Assembly (NCBI RefSeq): GCF_032854445.1
Contig: NC_088307.1
Span: forward strand, 28,614,484 to 28,678,483
DNA from: Liolophura sinensis
Lineage: Eukaryota; Mollusca; Polyplacophora; Chitonida; Chitonidae
Reading direction: 5' to 3'
Length of the DNA stretch: 64,000 nucleotides
The stretch's first letter is position 1, and each line of letters starts with the position of its first letter. This document shows positions 1 through 10,689 of this stretch, piece after piece. Under the pieces are notes generated by a model. That model searched no databases and was not told the origin of the DNA. It saw only the letters and a program-made list of their open reading frames with translations. A program made the translations under genes and the position numbers.

Positions 1-270
1 ATGGCTGGGCCAGTGTAGTATTGCCCTTATCAGTGGGTAGGCACATTATTTCAGATTATTTCTATAAGGGAAACTCCATGGTGTTTGTTTTATCCCAGTT
101 AGATAAGGTTAGTGAGCTGTTGACCCAACGTTTCTTGAAAGTTGAAACATGACATTTAAGAGATCAGTGATTTAATAATACATAAAGAAAACTATCTGAT
201 TACAAAGCTCTCGAAAAGTCCTGATGATAATTAGACTCTGTATCCACCATCAAATCCCATGTCCCTACAG

Positions 271-462
271 GTGGTGCCAGGTCAAACTGTTACAAGTTCA
301 TCTCCATGGTGACAGGCTGCAGCCCTAGCCTGATTGGCTGCGTCAACGATCAGATGCGCCGAACGGGTGGGGATCGCAAACCTCCAACTCACGGAATGAA
401 GAAATTCTGGCAAGTGAACCAGAGACGAGCGAAAGACACGACCATCGCAGACGGAGAGCAAG
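271..462 (+). CDS. Q-rich gene, internal exon (most 5' one visible)
   Basis: The acceptor is CCCTACAG|GT and the donor CAAG|GTACTG. The reading frame is open across all 192 bases and contains YKFISMVTGCSPSLIGCVND, then MRRTGGD and GMKKFWQVNQ. It begins with two bases of a split codon and ends with one base, which matches the GA opening of the next exon. The sequence looks like a conserved globular or helical domain rather than low-complexity sequence, but I do not recognise it. Confidence 0.7.
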
Positions 463-3400
463 GTACTGGTGGCAAGAGGTGGAAGTTTTACAAAGCTGTT
501 TCCAAGATATTGGACCTTAGGAATAAAAATTTTGACCACCTTCTGAATGTTTTCTGAAGACAAATGTGCCAAATTCCCAACCTCCACTACCAAAATGTAG
601 GCTTTGTAACAAGGTTTCTCAGACGTCTGATTTCAGTAAGAAATAACTCTGTGGAATCGACCTCTGACCTCAGTGTCATGAAGGATACTTATGGTACTTA
701 TGGTTAAGTAGCCCCTAGGTAAGTGCATTTCATGAAACTGGGGATACATGTAGGTTTCCTTTCCAATTATACCCATACAAATGTAGGTCACCTAAGAGTT
801 TTACGTCATAAAGAAGCAATTATTCTGTTTTCCCAAAGCAAAATGTTCATATCTTTGTTTTAATATTTTAATCAGTAATGTACCTGATTTTACCTGTTGT
901 GTGTGAAAACTACAAAGAAAAAAAAGGTGACAGTGTTGAACAGCGCGACCAATTTAATTTAATTCTGATTGTGATGTCCATAGAGTATTTTCAAAGCTCT
1001 TTGGAAAAAATTAGGGTATGCGTATGTCAATGAATATTTGATAAGAATTCAAGTTTTGCTTGCTACAGGAGGCGGGACATCAGTGTCCTGTAACAATGCT
1101 AACTCTAGCAGCTGTACGCTGTCTACCGCTGAGACCTCACTCAACCCAAATGACGACAACGGAACTGTGGACAACTCTGCCAGCTCCACCTCTGTAAGTC
1201 TTACAGCTTTTACATATACATGTTACAGGGAGATTTATAATCAGTGTCTACCCCCATTTGGGGGGGAATTCCCCCTTTAGGCTAGTGGTAAAAGCGTGGA
1301 CTCCAAACCCTGAGGTCACTGGTTCAAATCCCCAGCTGGTAAGCCTTGTAACACTTGCACTTGTATATCACCCTGTTACATGCAGAATTTCATCATTTGT
1401 ATTTTTTAAGACTTCCTTTCTTGCTCAAATGATCTCAGCATTTAGCTCAACCTGCGTGACTTATTATTTATTTACCTGTCTGATTGGTGTTTTACACCAT
1501 ACTCAAAAATATTTCACTTACATGATGGTAGCCAGCAATATAGTGGGAGGAAACCGGGTAGAGCATGGGAGAGACCCACAACCATTCCCAGATCTTTCCA
1601 CATACGCCTGTAGAGGAAGCTGGACTTGAACTCACATCGACGAGACTTGTGTTTTGGCATTGCTTTATAGCCCGTAGAACAGAACCAATAGTGAGTCCAG
1701 CCTCAACTAAAAGGGCCATGGTTTTACTGATTTATCGTCTTGTGTTCCAGTACCAGTTTGAGGTACAGAGACAGCAACTACTCCAGCTACAGAGGCAGCT
1801 GACAGAGCAACAGAACCAGATACAACAGCACCAACAGCTGGTACAACAACAACTTCTCCAGCAAACCCTTCTACAGCAGCTGACAGAGTCCGGATCTTGT
1901 ACTCAGGTAACAGCTTAGTCCATCGTTAGGCCAGGAGATGTGGTGTACAAAGGTAAATTTATTTTTGCATTTATTGGAGAGGTGTTTTACGCAGTGCTCA
2001 AAAATATTTCACTTATTTTCTACACCACCTACGCCACCCTCCGCCACCCTCCATGATGATTTTACTTCCGTGTGACCTTTCACATCTATTACTGGTGGTA
2101 AATCCTTGCCAGGGATAACTCGAGTCTCCAGGAAACTGAGAGATAAAAGGAGTGCAGAACAACCTTGCTAGAAAGACGAAAGAGAAATGATGCAACATAC
2201 ACGACAATGTACATAGTAGACAAATATTGATATGATCATCGGCCTGGCTGCTGCTGAAGTGTGGCACCTCTTACAGCTGTCTGACCTGGGCATCAACCCA
2301 GCCACTTTCATGGACATACTTGGCTAGTCCAGGTGCGACCATAAGTTACACAGGTAGCTGGTGTCAGGAGCTATGTTGTATATGTAGTAGATAGCCACCT
2401 TAGTCTGGCTGCAGCCGTAAGTTACACAGGTAAGTGGTAGTAGTTAGCCACCTTAGTCCGGGTGCAGCTGTAAGTTACACAGATAAGTGGTATGTCAGGA
2501 GCTATGTTGTATGTGGAGTAGTTAGCCACCTTAGTCTGGCTGCTGCCGTAAGTTACACAGGTAAGTGGTATGTCAGGAGCTATGTTGTATGTGGAGTAGT
2601 TAGCCACCTTAGTCCGGCTGCGGCCATAAGTTACACAGGTAAGTGGTATGTCAGGAGCTATGTTGTATGTGGAGTGGTTGGCCACCTTAGTCCGGCTGCG
2701 GCCATAAGTTACACAGGTAAGTGATATGTCAGGATCTTTGTTGTATGTGTAGTGGTTAGCCACCTTAGTCCGGCTGCGGCCATAAGTTACACAGGTAAGT
2801 GGTATGTCAGGAGCTATGTTGTATGTGGAGTAGTTAGCCACCTTAGTCCGGCTGCGGCCGTAAGTTACACAGGTAAGTGGTATGTCAGGAGCTATGTTGT
2901 ATGTGTAGTAGTTAGCCACCTTAGTCCGGCTGCAGCCATAAGTTACACAGGTAAGTGGTTTGTCAGGAGCTATGTTGTATGTGGAGTGGTTGGCCACCTT
3001 AGTCCGGCTGCGGCCATAAGTTACACAGGTAAGTGATATGTCAGGATCTTTGTTGTATGTGTAGTGGTTAGCCACCTTAGTCCGGCTGCGGCCATAAGTT
3101 ACACAGGTAAGTGGTATGTCAGGAGCTATGTTGTATGTGGAGTAGTTAGCCACCTTAGTCCGGCTGCGGCCGTAAGTTACACAGGTAAGTGGTATGTCAG
3201 AAGCTATGTTGTATGTGTAGTAGTTAGCCACCTTAGTCCGGCTGCGGCCATAAGTTACACAGGTAAGTGGTATGTCAGGAGCTATGTTGTATGTGTAGTA
3301 GTTGGCCACCTTAGTCCGGCTGCGGCCGTAAGTTACACAGGTAAGTGGTATGTCAGGAGCTATGTTGTATGTGTAGTAGTTAGCCACCTTAGTCCGGCTG

Positions 3401-6400
3401 CAGCCATAAGTTACACAGGTAAGTGGTATGTCAGGAGCTATGTTGTATGTGGAGTGGTTGGCCACCTTAGTCCGGCTGCGGCCATAAGTTACACAGGTAA
3501 GTGATATGTCAGGATCTTTGTTGTATGTGTAGTGGTTAGCCACCTTAGTCCGGCTGCGGCCATAAGTTACACAGGTAAGTGGTATGTCAGGAGCTATGTT
3601 GTATGTGTAGTAGTTGGCCACCTTAGTCCGGGTGCGGCCGTAAGTTACACAGGTAAGTGGTATGTCAGGAGCTATGTTGTATGTGGAGTAGTTAGCCACC
3701 TTAGTCTGGCTGCTGCCGTAAGTTACACAGGTAAGTGGTATGTCAGGAGCTATGTTGTATGTGGAGTGGTTAGCCACCTTAGTCCGGCTGCGGCTATAAG
3801 TTACACAGGTAAGTGGTATGTCAGGAGCTATGTTGTATGTGGAGTAGTTAGCCACCTTAGTCCGGCTGCGGCCGTAAGTTACACAGGTAAGTGGTATGTC
3901 AGGAGCTATGTTGTATGTGTAGTAGTTAGCCACCTTAGTCCGGCTGCAGCCATAAGTTACACAGGTAAGTGGTTTGTCAGGAGCTATGTTGTATGTGGAG
4001 TGGTTGGCCACCTTAGTCCGGCTGCGGCCATAAGTTACACAGGTAAGTGATATGTCAGGATCTTTGTTGTATGTGTAGTGGTTAGCCACCTTAGTCCGGC
4101 TGCGGCCATAAGTTACACAGGTAAGTGGTATGTCAGGAGCTATGTTGTATGTGGAGTAGTTAGCCACCTTAGTCCGGCTGCGGCCGTAAGTTACACAGGT
4201 AAGTGGTATGTCAGAAGCTATGTTGTATGTGTAGTAGTTAGCCACCTTAGTCCGGCTGCGGCCATAAGTTACACAGGTAAGTGGTATGTCAGGAGCTATG
4301 TTGTATGTGTAGTAGTTGGCCACCTTAGTCCGGCTGCGGCCGTAAGTTACACAGGTAAGTGGTATGTCAGGAGCTATGTTGTATGTGTAGTAGTTAGCCA
4401 CCTTAGTCCGGCTGCAGCCATAAGTTACACAGGTAAGTGGTATGTCAGGAGCTATGTTGTATGTGGAGTGGTTGGCCACCTTAGTCCGGCTGCGGCCATA
4501 AGTTACACAGGTAAGTGATATGTCAGGATCTTTGTTGTATGTGTAGTGGTTAGCCACCTTAGTCCGGCTGCGGCCATAAGTTACACAGGTAAGTGGTATG
4601 TCAGGAGCTATGTTGTATGTGTAGTAGTTGGCCACCTTAGTCCGGGTGCGGCCGTAAGTTACACAGGTAAGTGGTATGTCAGGAGCTATGTTGTATGTGG
4701 AGTAGTTAGCCACCTTAGTCTGGCTGCTGCCGTAAGTTACACAGGTAAGTGGTATGTCAGGAGCTATGTTGTATGTGGAGTGGTTAGCCACCTTAGTCTG
4801 GCTGCTGCCGTAAGTTACACAGGTAAGTGGTATGTCAGGAGCTATGTTGTATGTGGAGTAGTTAGCCACCTTAGTCCGGCTGCGGCCGTAAGTTACACAG
4901 GTAACTGGTATGTCAGGAGCTATGTTGTATGTGTAGTAGTTAGCCACCTTAGTCCGGGTGCGGCCGTAAGTTACACAGGTAAGTGATATGTCAGGATCTT
5001 TGTTGTGTGTGTAGTGGTTAGCCACCTTAGTCCGGCTGCGGCCATAAGTTACACAGGTAAGTGGTATGTCAGGAGCTATGTTGTATGTGGAGTAGTTAGC
5101 CACCTTAGTCCGGCTGCGGCTGTAAGTTACACAGGTAAGTGGTATGTCAGGAGCTATGTTGTATGTGGAGTAGTTAGCCACCTTAGTCCGGCTGCGGCCG
5201 TAAGTTACACAGGTAAGTGGTATGTCAGGAGCTATGTTGTATGTGGAGTAGTTAGCCACCTTAGTCCGGGTGCGGCCGTAAGTTACACAGGTAACTGGTA
5301 TGTCAGGAGCTATGTTGTATGTGTAGTAGTTAGCCACCTTAGTCTGGCTGCTGCCGTAAGTTACACAGGTAAGTGGTATGTCAGGAGCTATGTTGTATGT
5401 GGAGTAGTCTGCCACCTTAGTCCGGGTGCGGCCATAAGTTACACAGGTAAGTGGTATGTCAGGAGCTATGTTGTACGTGGAGTAATTAGCCACCTTCATT
5501 CTTAATTAACCTCCACCATATTACATAGAAAATCTGCTGAAGAAAATAGTTGAATACTGTGGTGTGGAAGTATACATTGCCAAAATAACATGAACTGAAA
5601 GACAAATGGAGTAGCAGCTACATGTGTAAGGTATTTAAGGCTACAGACAAATGAATGAAGATCCGAGAGGAAGTGAAAGTGAAAGTGTGGCTGCATATAA
5701 ATGTTCGTCTTCTGATTGGTGAAAAAAAAAACCTTTGCCAACAGAAGAAATTCGGGCAAACACTTCAGCCGAAAGAGGCAACAAGGGGCCTGCATTATTT
5801 AAGAAAATACTGCTTAAAGAAGTAATGCACCACATTGCTCAATGCTGGCTGCTGTTATAGAAGTGAAATATTCTTGTGTATGGCATAAAACACCAACAAA
5901 CAAACAAACAAGCAAATAAAAGAAGTAATGCTACACGCCTTCAAATGGCTGTACTGTTGTATTTTGTATGTTGTAGATGATTCAGACTCAGCCTGCTTCA
6001 ACAGTCAGTGTCCCAGTCTCATCAACGACTGGCCCAGGACTGTCCAGTGGTGTGCAGCCTCTCATCATCTCCACCAATCATCTGCCAGGTCTAGACACGT
6101 CGCCCACTGTGCCAATCCTCCAGCCTTCCCTTCAGACGCCATTCAATGCACAGGCAACGCCACAGCAGGCAGCGACACTCCTCCCAGCCCAGCAATTCAC
6201 CCAACCACAGACCACTATCATGGCTGCTCCCACTATTCCACAACAACCACAACTTCAGCAGCATCAACAGCAACCAGTGCAGACAGTACAGGTCATGATC
6301 GCCAATATAGAGCTGCCGATTCAACAGGGCCAGACTGCAGTGCAGCTGATCGTGCCCTCCCAACAACAGGCCCAGCAAAACGTCATGTTGCACACACAGC

Positions 6401-7440
6401 AACAGAACACATTACTGCAACAACAACAACCTACACACATTCTACAGCAACAGCATGGCCACATTACTCCACAACAACAACAGCCCCCTCGCATCATGCA
6501 ACAAGGTTCTTTTATCACAAAGCAGCAGCAGCAGCCACGGGATGCCTTGTCAAGTCAGACGCTAACGTTGCCAGTACACCTCAGACCCCCAGTGGACCAC
6601 ACGTATTCTCAGAGTCAGCCACCCACAAGTCAAGGCTCTGTCCGACAACAATCCCTGTCCATTACACAACCACCATTTCAATACCAAGTAGTCCAGGGGC
6701 AGCCCTGTTCTGTCGAGGCATCTCAGATGTCACCTGTAGCATCCGTTTCCATGTCAACCCCGGGATCAAATTCAGGATTCTCAGTCTTACCCCAGCCTAC
6801 ACAATCGAGTTCGTCCCCGCTGCAGATGCTGGCAAGTTTCACGTCAGAGCCTACTTTAGACAGCGGACAAACACTGCGACCTTCACAAGGCAGCTGGCCG
6901 TCGGAGGCATTAACGCCGTGTGCAGCGACAACATCTGTATCGCCGTCCCGGGGACTGAACCCTAACCCCGTCCAGGCGCAGACGCTGTCTCTGGCAGCGC
7001 CAGCACTGAACCTCCAGTCTGCTCTACACCAGATTTTTAGTATTGTCAGTATGAACGGCGCCAGTGCACTGGGCTCTGGATCCATGGCAGGCGATACTGG
7101 CAGCCCTGTGGCATCCCCAACCAAACCAGAGCCATCCCCGGCGCTTCATTTAGGAATGACAGCTCCTTCTTCACAACCCTGCATATCTCTTCCCACGGAA
7201 ACAAGCTCCTCCCCTTCATCCTCCTCAGTGGACAGAGAACTGTCTTGCAACATGTTCATGCAGCAAGAACAAGTATTACCAAACAGCGCCTGCCTGACTC
7301 AGTCTGACCACCAGGTGGCCGCAGGTGTTGGTGAGCTGCAGCAAAACTCACCAGAAACACAGGAGAGCCCCTCAGGGGAGGTAACCAGCTCCCCATTGTC
7401 ATCAGACATGATGAATCTATTGTCTGAAAACTGTGAATGA
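271..7440 (+). CDS. Glutamine-rich protein, 3' part of a multi-exon gene (overview)
   Basis: Four exons (271-462, 1069-1193, 1751-1906, 5977-7440) each have AG acceptors, and the first three have GT donors. Their phases match at every junction (1, 0, 0), giving 1937 coding bases, about 645 residues, ending in TGA at 7438-7440. The gene is open at its 5' end because exon 271-462 starts inside a codon. The product has a basic N-terminal stretch (MRRTGG, KKFW), a Ser/Asn-rich linker, a Gln-rich probable coiled coil (QRQQLLQLQRQL) and a long Gln/Pro/Ser/Thr-rich tail ending MMNLLSENCE. This composition is typical of activation domains of nuclear transcription regulators; that is inference, and the family is not identified. 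A bHLH-PAS or other Q-rich factor is possible. It converges with DHX9. Confidence 0.75.
463..1068 (+). other. Intron of the Q-rich gene
   Basis: AT-rich sequence between the exon donor at 463 and the acceptor at 1068. I see no additional coding or repeat structure in it. Confidence 0.6.
1069..1193 (+). CDS. Q-rich gene, Ser/Asn/Thr-rich exon
   Basis: Acceptor TGCTACAG|GAGG and donor CCTCT|GTAAGT. The 125 bases complete the codon split with exon 271-462 and end in phase 0. The translation is a low-complexity linker (GGGTSVSCNNANSSSC and following Asn/Asp/Ser residues). Confidence 0.72.
1272..1345 (+). repeat. tRNA-like SINE head or tRNA pseudogene
   Basis: The stretch contains an A-box-like TAGTGGTAAAAGCG and a B-box GGTTCAAATCC at tRNA-like spacing, with an anticodon-loop-like CTCCAAA between them. 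It lies inside an intron. No convincing acceptor-stem pairing is visible, so I treat it as a pol III-derived SINE head rather than a functional tRNA. Confidence 0.5.
1462..1645 (+). repeat. Dispersed repeat, family D1
   Basis: It carries the family signature: a 'GGTGTTTTAC' start, 'ACTCAAAAATATTTCACTT', a 'CCAGCA..AT..TGGGAGGAAAC' core and an 'AGAGGAAGCTGG' end. Related copies or fragments occur at 1968-2010, 5840-5920, 8890-9075, 14740-14890, 37236-37350, 40058-40260, 56487-56600 and 57075-57200. From memory, similar sequences are widespread in bivalves. Confidence 0.6.
1751..1906 (+). CDS. Q-rich gene, Gln-rich coiled-coil exon
   Basis: Acceptor TGTTCCAG|TACC and donor ACTCAG|GTAACA; exactly 52 codons in phase 0. 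It starts YQFEVQRQQLLQLQRQL and continues with Gln/Leu heptad-like repeats. A dimerisation or coactivator-contact helix is plausible by composition only. Confidence 0.78.
2330..5498 (+). repeat. 78-bp minisatellite, about 40 copies, in the last Q-rich intron
   Basis: A tandem array with 78-bp (26-codon) period fills the intron 1907-5976. Because 78 is a multiple of three, frames stay open on both strands, which produces spurious ORFs such as 2422-5499. On the transcribed + strand almost every unit contains TTACACAG|GTAAGTGG, a perfect 5' splice-site consensus directly after an AG. Variation between units is by single bases (CTGCGGCC / CTGCTGCC, GGAGTAG / GTAGTAG). Larger blocks, for example about 2720-3540 and 3740-4560, are near-duplicates, which suggests higher-order duplication. 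Confidence 0.93.
5840..5920 (-). repeat. Dispersed repeat D1 fragment with A-rich tail
   Basis: Minus-strand copy of the D1 3' end (GTGAAATATTC...GGCATAAAACACCAA on +), followed by a CAAA-repeat tail. It sits just upstream of the last Q-rich exon acceptor. Confidence 0.55.
5977..7440 (+). CDS. Q-rich gene, terminal coding exon
   Basis: Acceptor TATGTTGTAG|ATG, phase 0, 488 codons including the TGA at 7438-7440. The ATG at 5977 need not be a start because it joins in phase with the coiled-coil exon. The product opens MIQTQPASTVSVPVSS, passes through Gln/Pro tracts (CAG/CAA runs around 6240-6530), then Ser/Pro/Thr-rich sequence, and ends in an acidic/hydrophobic tail (SSDMMNLLSENCE). The other long frames over 5928-7124 are shadows of the CAG-rich sequence. 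Confidence 0.85.
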   Translation: MIQTQPASTVSVPVSSTTGPGLSSGVQPLIISTNHLPGLDTSPTVPILQPSLQTPFNAQATPQQAATLLPAQQFTQPQTTIMAAPTIPQQPQLQQHQQQPVQTVQVMIANIELPIQQGQTAVQLIVPSQQQAQQNVMLHTQQQNTLLQQQQPTHILQQQHGHITPQQQQPPRIMQQGSFITKQQQQPRDALSSQTLTLPVHLRPPVDHTYSQSQPPTSQGSVRQQSLSITQPPFQYQVVQGQPCSVEASQMSPVASVSMSTPGSNSGFSVLPQPTQSSSSPLQMLASFTSEPTLDSGQTLRPSQGSWPSEALTPCAATTSVSPSRGLNPNPVQAQTLSLAAPALNLQSALHQIFSIVSMNGASALGSGSMAGDTGSPVASPTKPEPSPALHLGMTAPSSQPCISLPTETSSSPSSSSVDRELSCNMFMQQEQVLPNSACLTQSDHQVAAGVGELQQNSPETQESPSGEVTSSPLSSDMMNLLSENCE

Positions 7441-7796
7441 AATCTTGATCTTTGATTGGATGTCTCCACACACTGCACCAAGCCAGTCTTCATGACAAAT
7501 GGAACTTAAAGAAGCTATACACTGGAGATTTTTGTTAAACAAAATCCATATTTACTAATTTAATACAATTTTCTGCATTTAATACCTAAAATGGCTAAAA
7601 TTATTGTGAAATCCCATTTTGTCATGAGATCAATATTCTACGCCACGAGAGGTTGGTTTGCGTAAAGAAAAATGGTGCCAGAATTTAAACACTCTGCCTT
7701 GTGCAACACCCAGTGGAAAATGGAATTCAGATGATTGCATGTAATTGTTTTGATGGTTTGGTATAAACCTCCATTATATGGCACCTTACAGTTGGT

Positions 7797-8012
7797 AAGG
7801 CAAAGACGTCACCCCACAAAGGGATGACACCATACTGTCATAAAACAAAGACGTCACCCCACAAACGGATGCCACTGTACTGTCGTAAGGCAAGGACGTC
7901 ACCCCACAAAGGGATGCCACTGCACTGTCGTAAGGCAAGGACGTCACCCACAAAGGGATGCCACTGTACTGTCCTAAAGCAAGGACGTCATCCCACAAAG
8001 GAATGTACTGTC
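7797..8012 (+). repeat. 45-bp tandem repeat, 5 copies
   Basis: GACGTCACCC(A)CAAA blocks start at about 7805, 7850, 7895, 7940 and 7984, a regular 45-bp spacing. Each unit carries GACGTCA, resembling a CRE half-palindrome, followed by CCACAAAGGGATGCCACTG. Confidence 0.8.
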
Positions 8013-8889
8013 GTAATGTGAACACCACATACTAGGCCAAGATCTTACCTTATTTGTGAAGTTGTGTATTATTAGCAATGACATGCATTAACAGCCAGAT
8101 TTGTCACGTAATCTCATTGAAAGCGGGTAATTATTTTTAGCTTATCTGAACAAAGTACAGATGGTGACAGTGATAGTGTCCATGGTGTTTGGTTATATCA
8201 TTTTTTTCACAACCATAGCAAGAGCGAGGGAGCCACCCCGACAGTGCGTAATTCTCTGTGCTGTCTATCTTCAGTGCTCCTGGCATGTGTCATGTCAAAC
8301 TGTATAGGTGTAGTTCCCAGAATGTGTTTTCAAAATTAAAACAATGTGAAAAATTTACATATGCAAGCACGCAGTTTGCTGTCTATTTTTAAGGTTGAAT
8401 TGATCATGCAACAAACAATACGCCCCACACACCAGTTAACCATGCTCCTAAGATCAGTCACATTTGCCATGTGCCGGAGCTATTATTTTCAACGTCAGTT
8501 CTTGTCACACTGTCATACACAAGAACAGTAAGGCTACTGTACCAGAATTCATTCTACGCCATCAAATTTAAGCAAACAGTTATCATAGTGATGCTGAAAT
8601 GATTTTTTTTCTCACAAAAGATGCATTTTCCATAAAACGCTGCAAATCAGTCCTCTATACACCACGTCTATTAGGGCGTTTCCAAATATTGGCTGCAGAG
8701 GCGGTTGAAAAGGTCGAAAAATTATGGAGGTTAACTGCTGAGATTTCAATTTTGAATCCACAATGGAATGAATCTAATGTTGTATTAGAACTGCTACATT
8801 CTAATTACTACATGTGGAAACAAGCCAGTGTTTTCCTCTACCTCATTTTTTCACCATAATTGAAAGATTTATTTGATTAGACTTTCACA

Positions 8890-9075
8890 CTGTGCTTGGG
8901 GATGATTACCTTAATATATGAAAGCAGCCAGCATTATGGTGGGGAGAAAACTGGGCTCCGGGGGCTGGGGGAGGGGTGGGGTTGGGGAGTGTATGCTGGT
9001 CTGGGGGTGGAGGTTTACCCATGACTATCCACCAGATGCTGACAGACCAGCTGACCGTAATAGAAAATAAGCTGA
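8890..9075 (+). repeat. Degenerate dispersed repeat D1
   Basis: It contains AGCCAGCATTATGGTGGGGAG and CCCATGACTATCC, matching the D1 core, with a G-rich insertion around 8958-9010. Confidence 0.5.
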
Positions 9076-9126
9076 TGGACACGTTGCCAGCCTAATTGCT
9101 CTCTCATGGGGTTCTGGAAATTTGAA

Positions 9127-9362
9127 TGAATGAATGCTTGGGGTTTTACGTTGTACTTAACAATTTTTCAGTCATATGACAGGAGTCATTAGATGTGTTT
9201 ACACATGTTGTGTTTTCTTGTGACACCAGACATGACACCTCACCTTGTCACGTTATACCGATACTGGGCCAACAAGTGCTGTTTCTTTGCCCAAACCTCT
9301 CAGTGCTGAGTGGCAAGCCAGATCCCAGGTCTTTGAGGCAGACTCTAAACTATTAGACAACT
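9127..9362 (+). repeat. Dispersed SINE-like repeat, family D2
   Basis: It starts GAATGCTTGGGGTTTTACG and continues CAATTTTTCAGTCATATGAC, the same opening as the copy at 13414-13745. The right end, read on the minus strand, resembles a tRNA head (AGTTTAGAGTCTGCCTC then GGGATC). Confidence 0.6.
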
Positions 9363-9610
9363 GAAGTAGTCATCTGGAAAGTGAAGAAATGATCCTCCTG
9401 TGGCCAAATAGAGCAGCACTGGTGTTCCATGTTCACCAACAGAATCAATTCTCTAGTTTCAAGGGTTGTGTTTATTTATTTGATCAGTGAGCTATGTTTA
9501 TCATTTTTCCTGATAGGCTAAGCTAAAAATATTTTGCCCACCAATCAATAAGTTGCGACCATGCAAAACTCATGCCTTCAGATATTTGTGTCGAGGAATA
9601 AAGTAAATAT

Positions 9611-10340
9611 AACCATTCAGTTTGGCGATATTGTGCCACTGTTATGTTAAAAATGAATTGTAGCTCAGTGTCTACATTATTACAATGTATCATGTTGCAC
9701 TGTCATGATGAGGAGGGAAAAGGTACATCCGACGTCGATAAAACAACGTCATGTCCTGCTGCCGGGTGTTCGACAGGTCACCATCTAACAGCCTGTTTGT
9801 AATGCTGTGATCAAAGGTTTGAGAGAGGAAGGGGAGAATAGGGTCCACTATAACAGTAAGAAACAAACCACAACTACAATATACAATCCGATCTGCAACA
9901 TTTATGTATTATCAAGAATGATTACAGCCATTCCTTTTCAATAACATGTACATCTGAAAATTCAGAATGCGCATCAACTGAAGTACTGACAACAACAACA
10001 ACAAAAATTGTAAGAGTAACAAAGGTTACACAGGTGTGTACAACCTGGTTTATGAATGATCACATTTTCCACATTCATTCACTATGTTTTAAAAGGCAGG
10101 CCATGAGGATATGGTGGTGTGAAAATGACACGACAAACCAATCCTCACCAACTGGTGAGCACATCTGAACTGGTGAGCGTATCATGGCACATCTGAATAA
10201 ATCCTAATCTCTAATATTTATTTATGGGACTTTTTTTTTTAACACTGCAACCAAGAATTTTTTACTTCCGCAATGATGGTCAGTAGTCTACGTGAAGGAA
10301 ACCGGAGTGATGGGGTCAAATTCATCTTTTTGTCCTAGGT
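9611..10340. other. Intergenic DNA without visible features
   Basis: AT-rich sequence with short ORFs only; no convincing exon, RNA gene or tandem array. Confidence 0.5.
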
Positions 10341-10364
10341 AGACAAACATTTGTCAATGTTTAT

Positions 10365-10490
10365 AGACAACAACATTTGTCATTTGTAGACAACAACATT
10401 TGTCCTATACAGACTATCCAACAACATTTGTCCTATACAGACTATCCAACAACATTTGTCCTATGTAGACTATCCAACAACATTTATCAT
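10365..10490 (+). repeat. 28-bp tandem repeat, about 5 copies
   Basis: Units of ACAACATTTGTCCTATACAG followed by ACTATCC repeat imperfectly. Confidence 0.75.
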
Positions 10491-10689
10491 TTAACAATAA
10501 CAGACTGTGTGGTAAACGACCTAACGTGTGCAGGATTAAGCTGTACATTTCACCTGATTTGGAGAGTTTTAGAAAAGCATTCTAAAAGTTTGTTTGGAAT
10601 GTAAGAAGATATTCTAGAAAACAAAATGTAACTTTCAGTCCCACAAGTAATATTTTAAGACATTTAATTGCCATTTGTTGTGAAATTCT

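Larger units (their letters stand above)
7441..9610 (+). other. 3' flank, possibly long 3' UTR, of the Q-rich gene
   Basis: AT-rich sequence after the TGA. The clearest canonical AATAAA on the + strand is near 9596, so the transcript could be about 2 kb longer than its CDS. I see no coding exon here. It contains the 45-bp repeats at 7797-8010 and dispersed repeats at 8890-9360. Confidence 0.4.

Noticed and set aside
282-593. 103-codon minus ORF
   Set aside because: Shadow of the + strand exon 271-462, which has matching splice phases with its neighbour.
1272-1345. Functional tRNA gene
   Set aside because: A and B boxes are present but the stems do not pair convincingly; more consistent with a SINE head.
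2277-2332. Possible extra Q-rich exon (LSDLGINPATFMDILG)
   Set aside because: A plausible acceptor, but the phase-0 frame meets TAG before any donor, and the flanking exons already join in phase without it.
2422-5499. 1025-codon ORF, minus strand
   Set aside because: A 26-codon tandem repeat inside an intron of a + strand gene; open only because the 78-bp period is a multiple of three, and the opposite strand is equally open.
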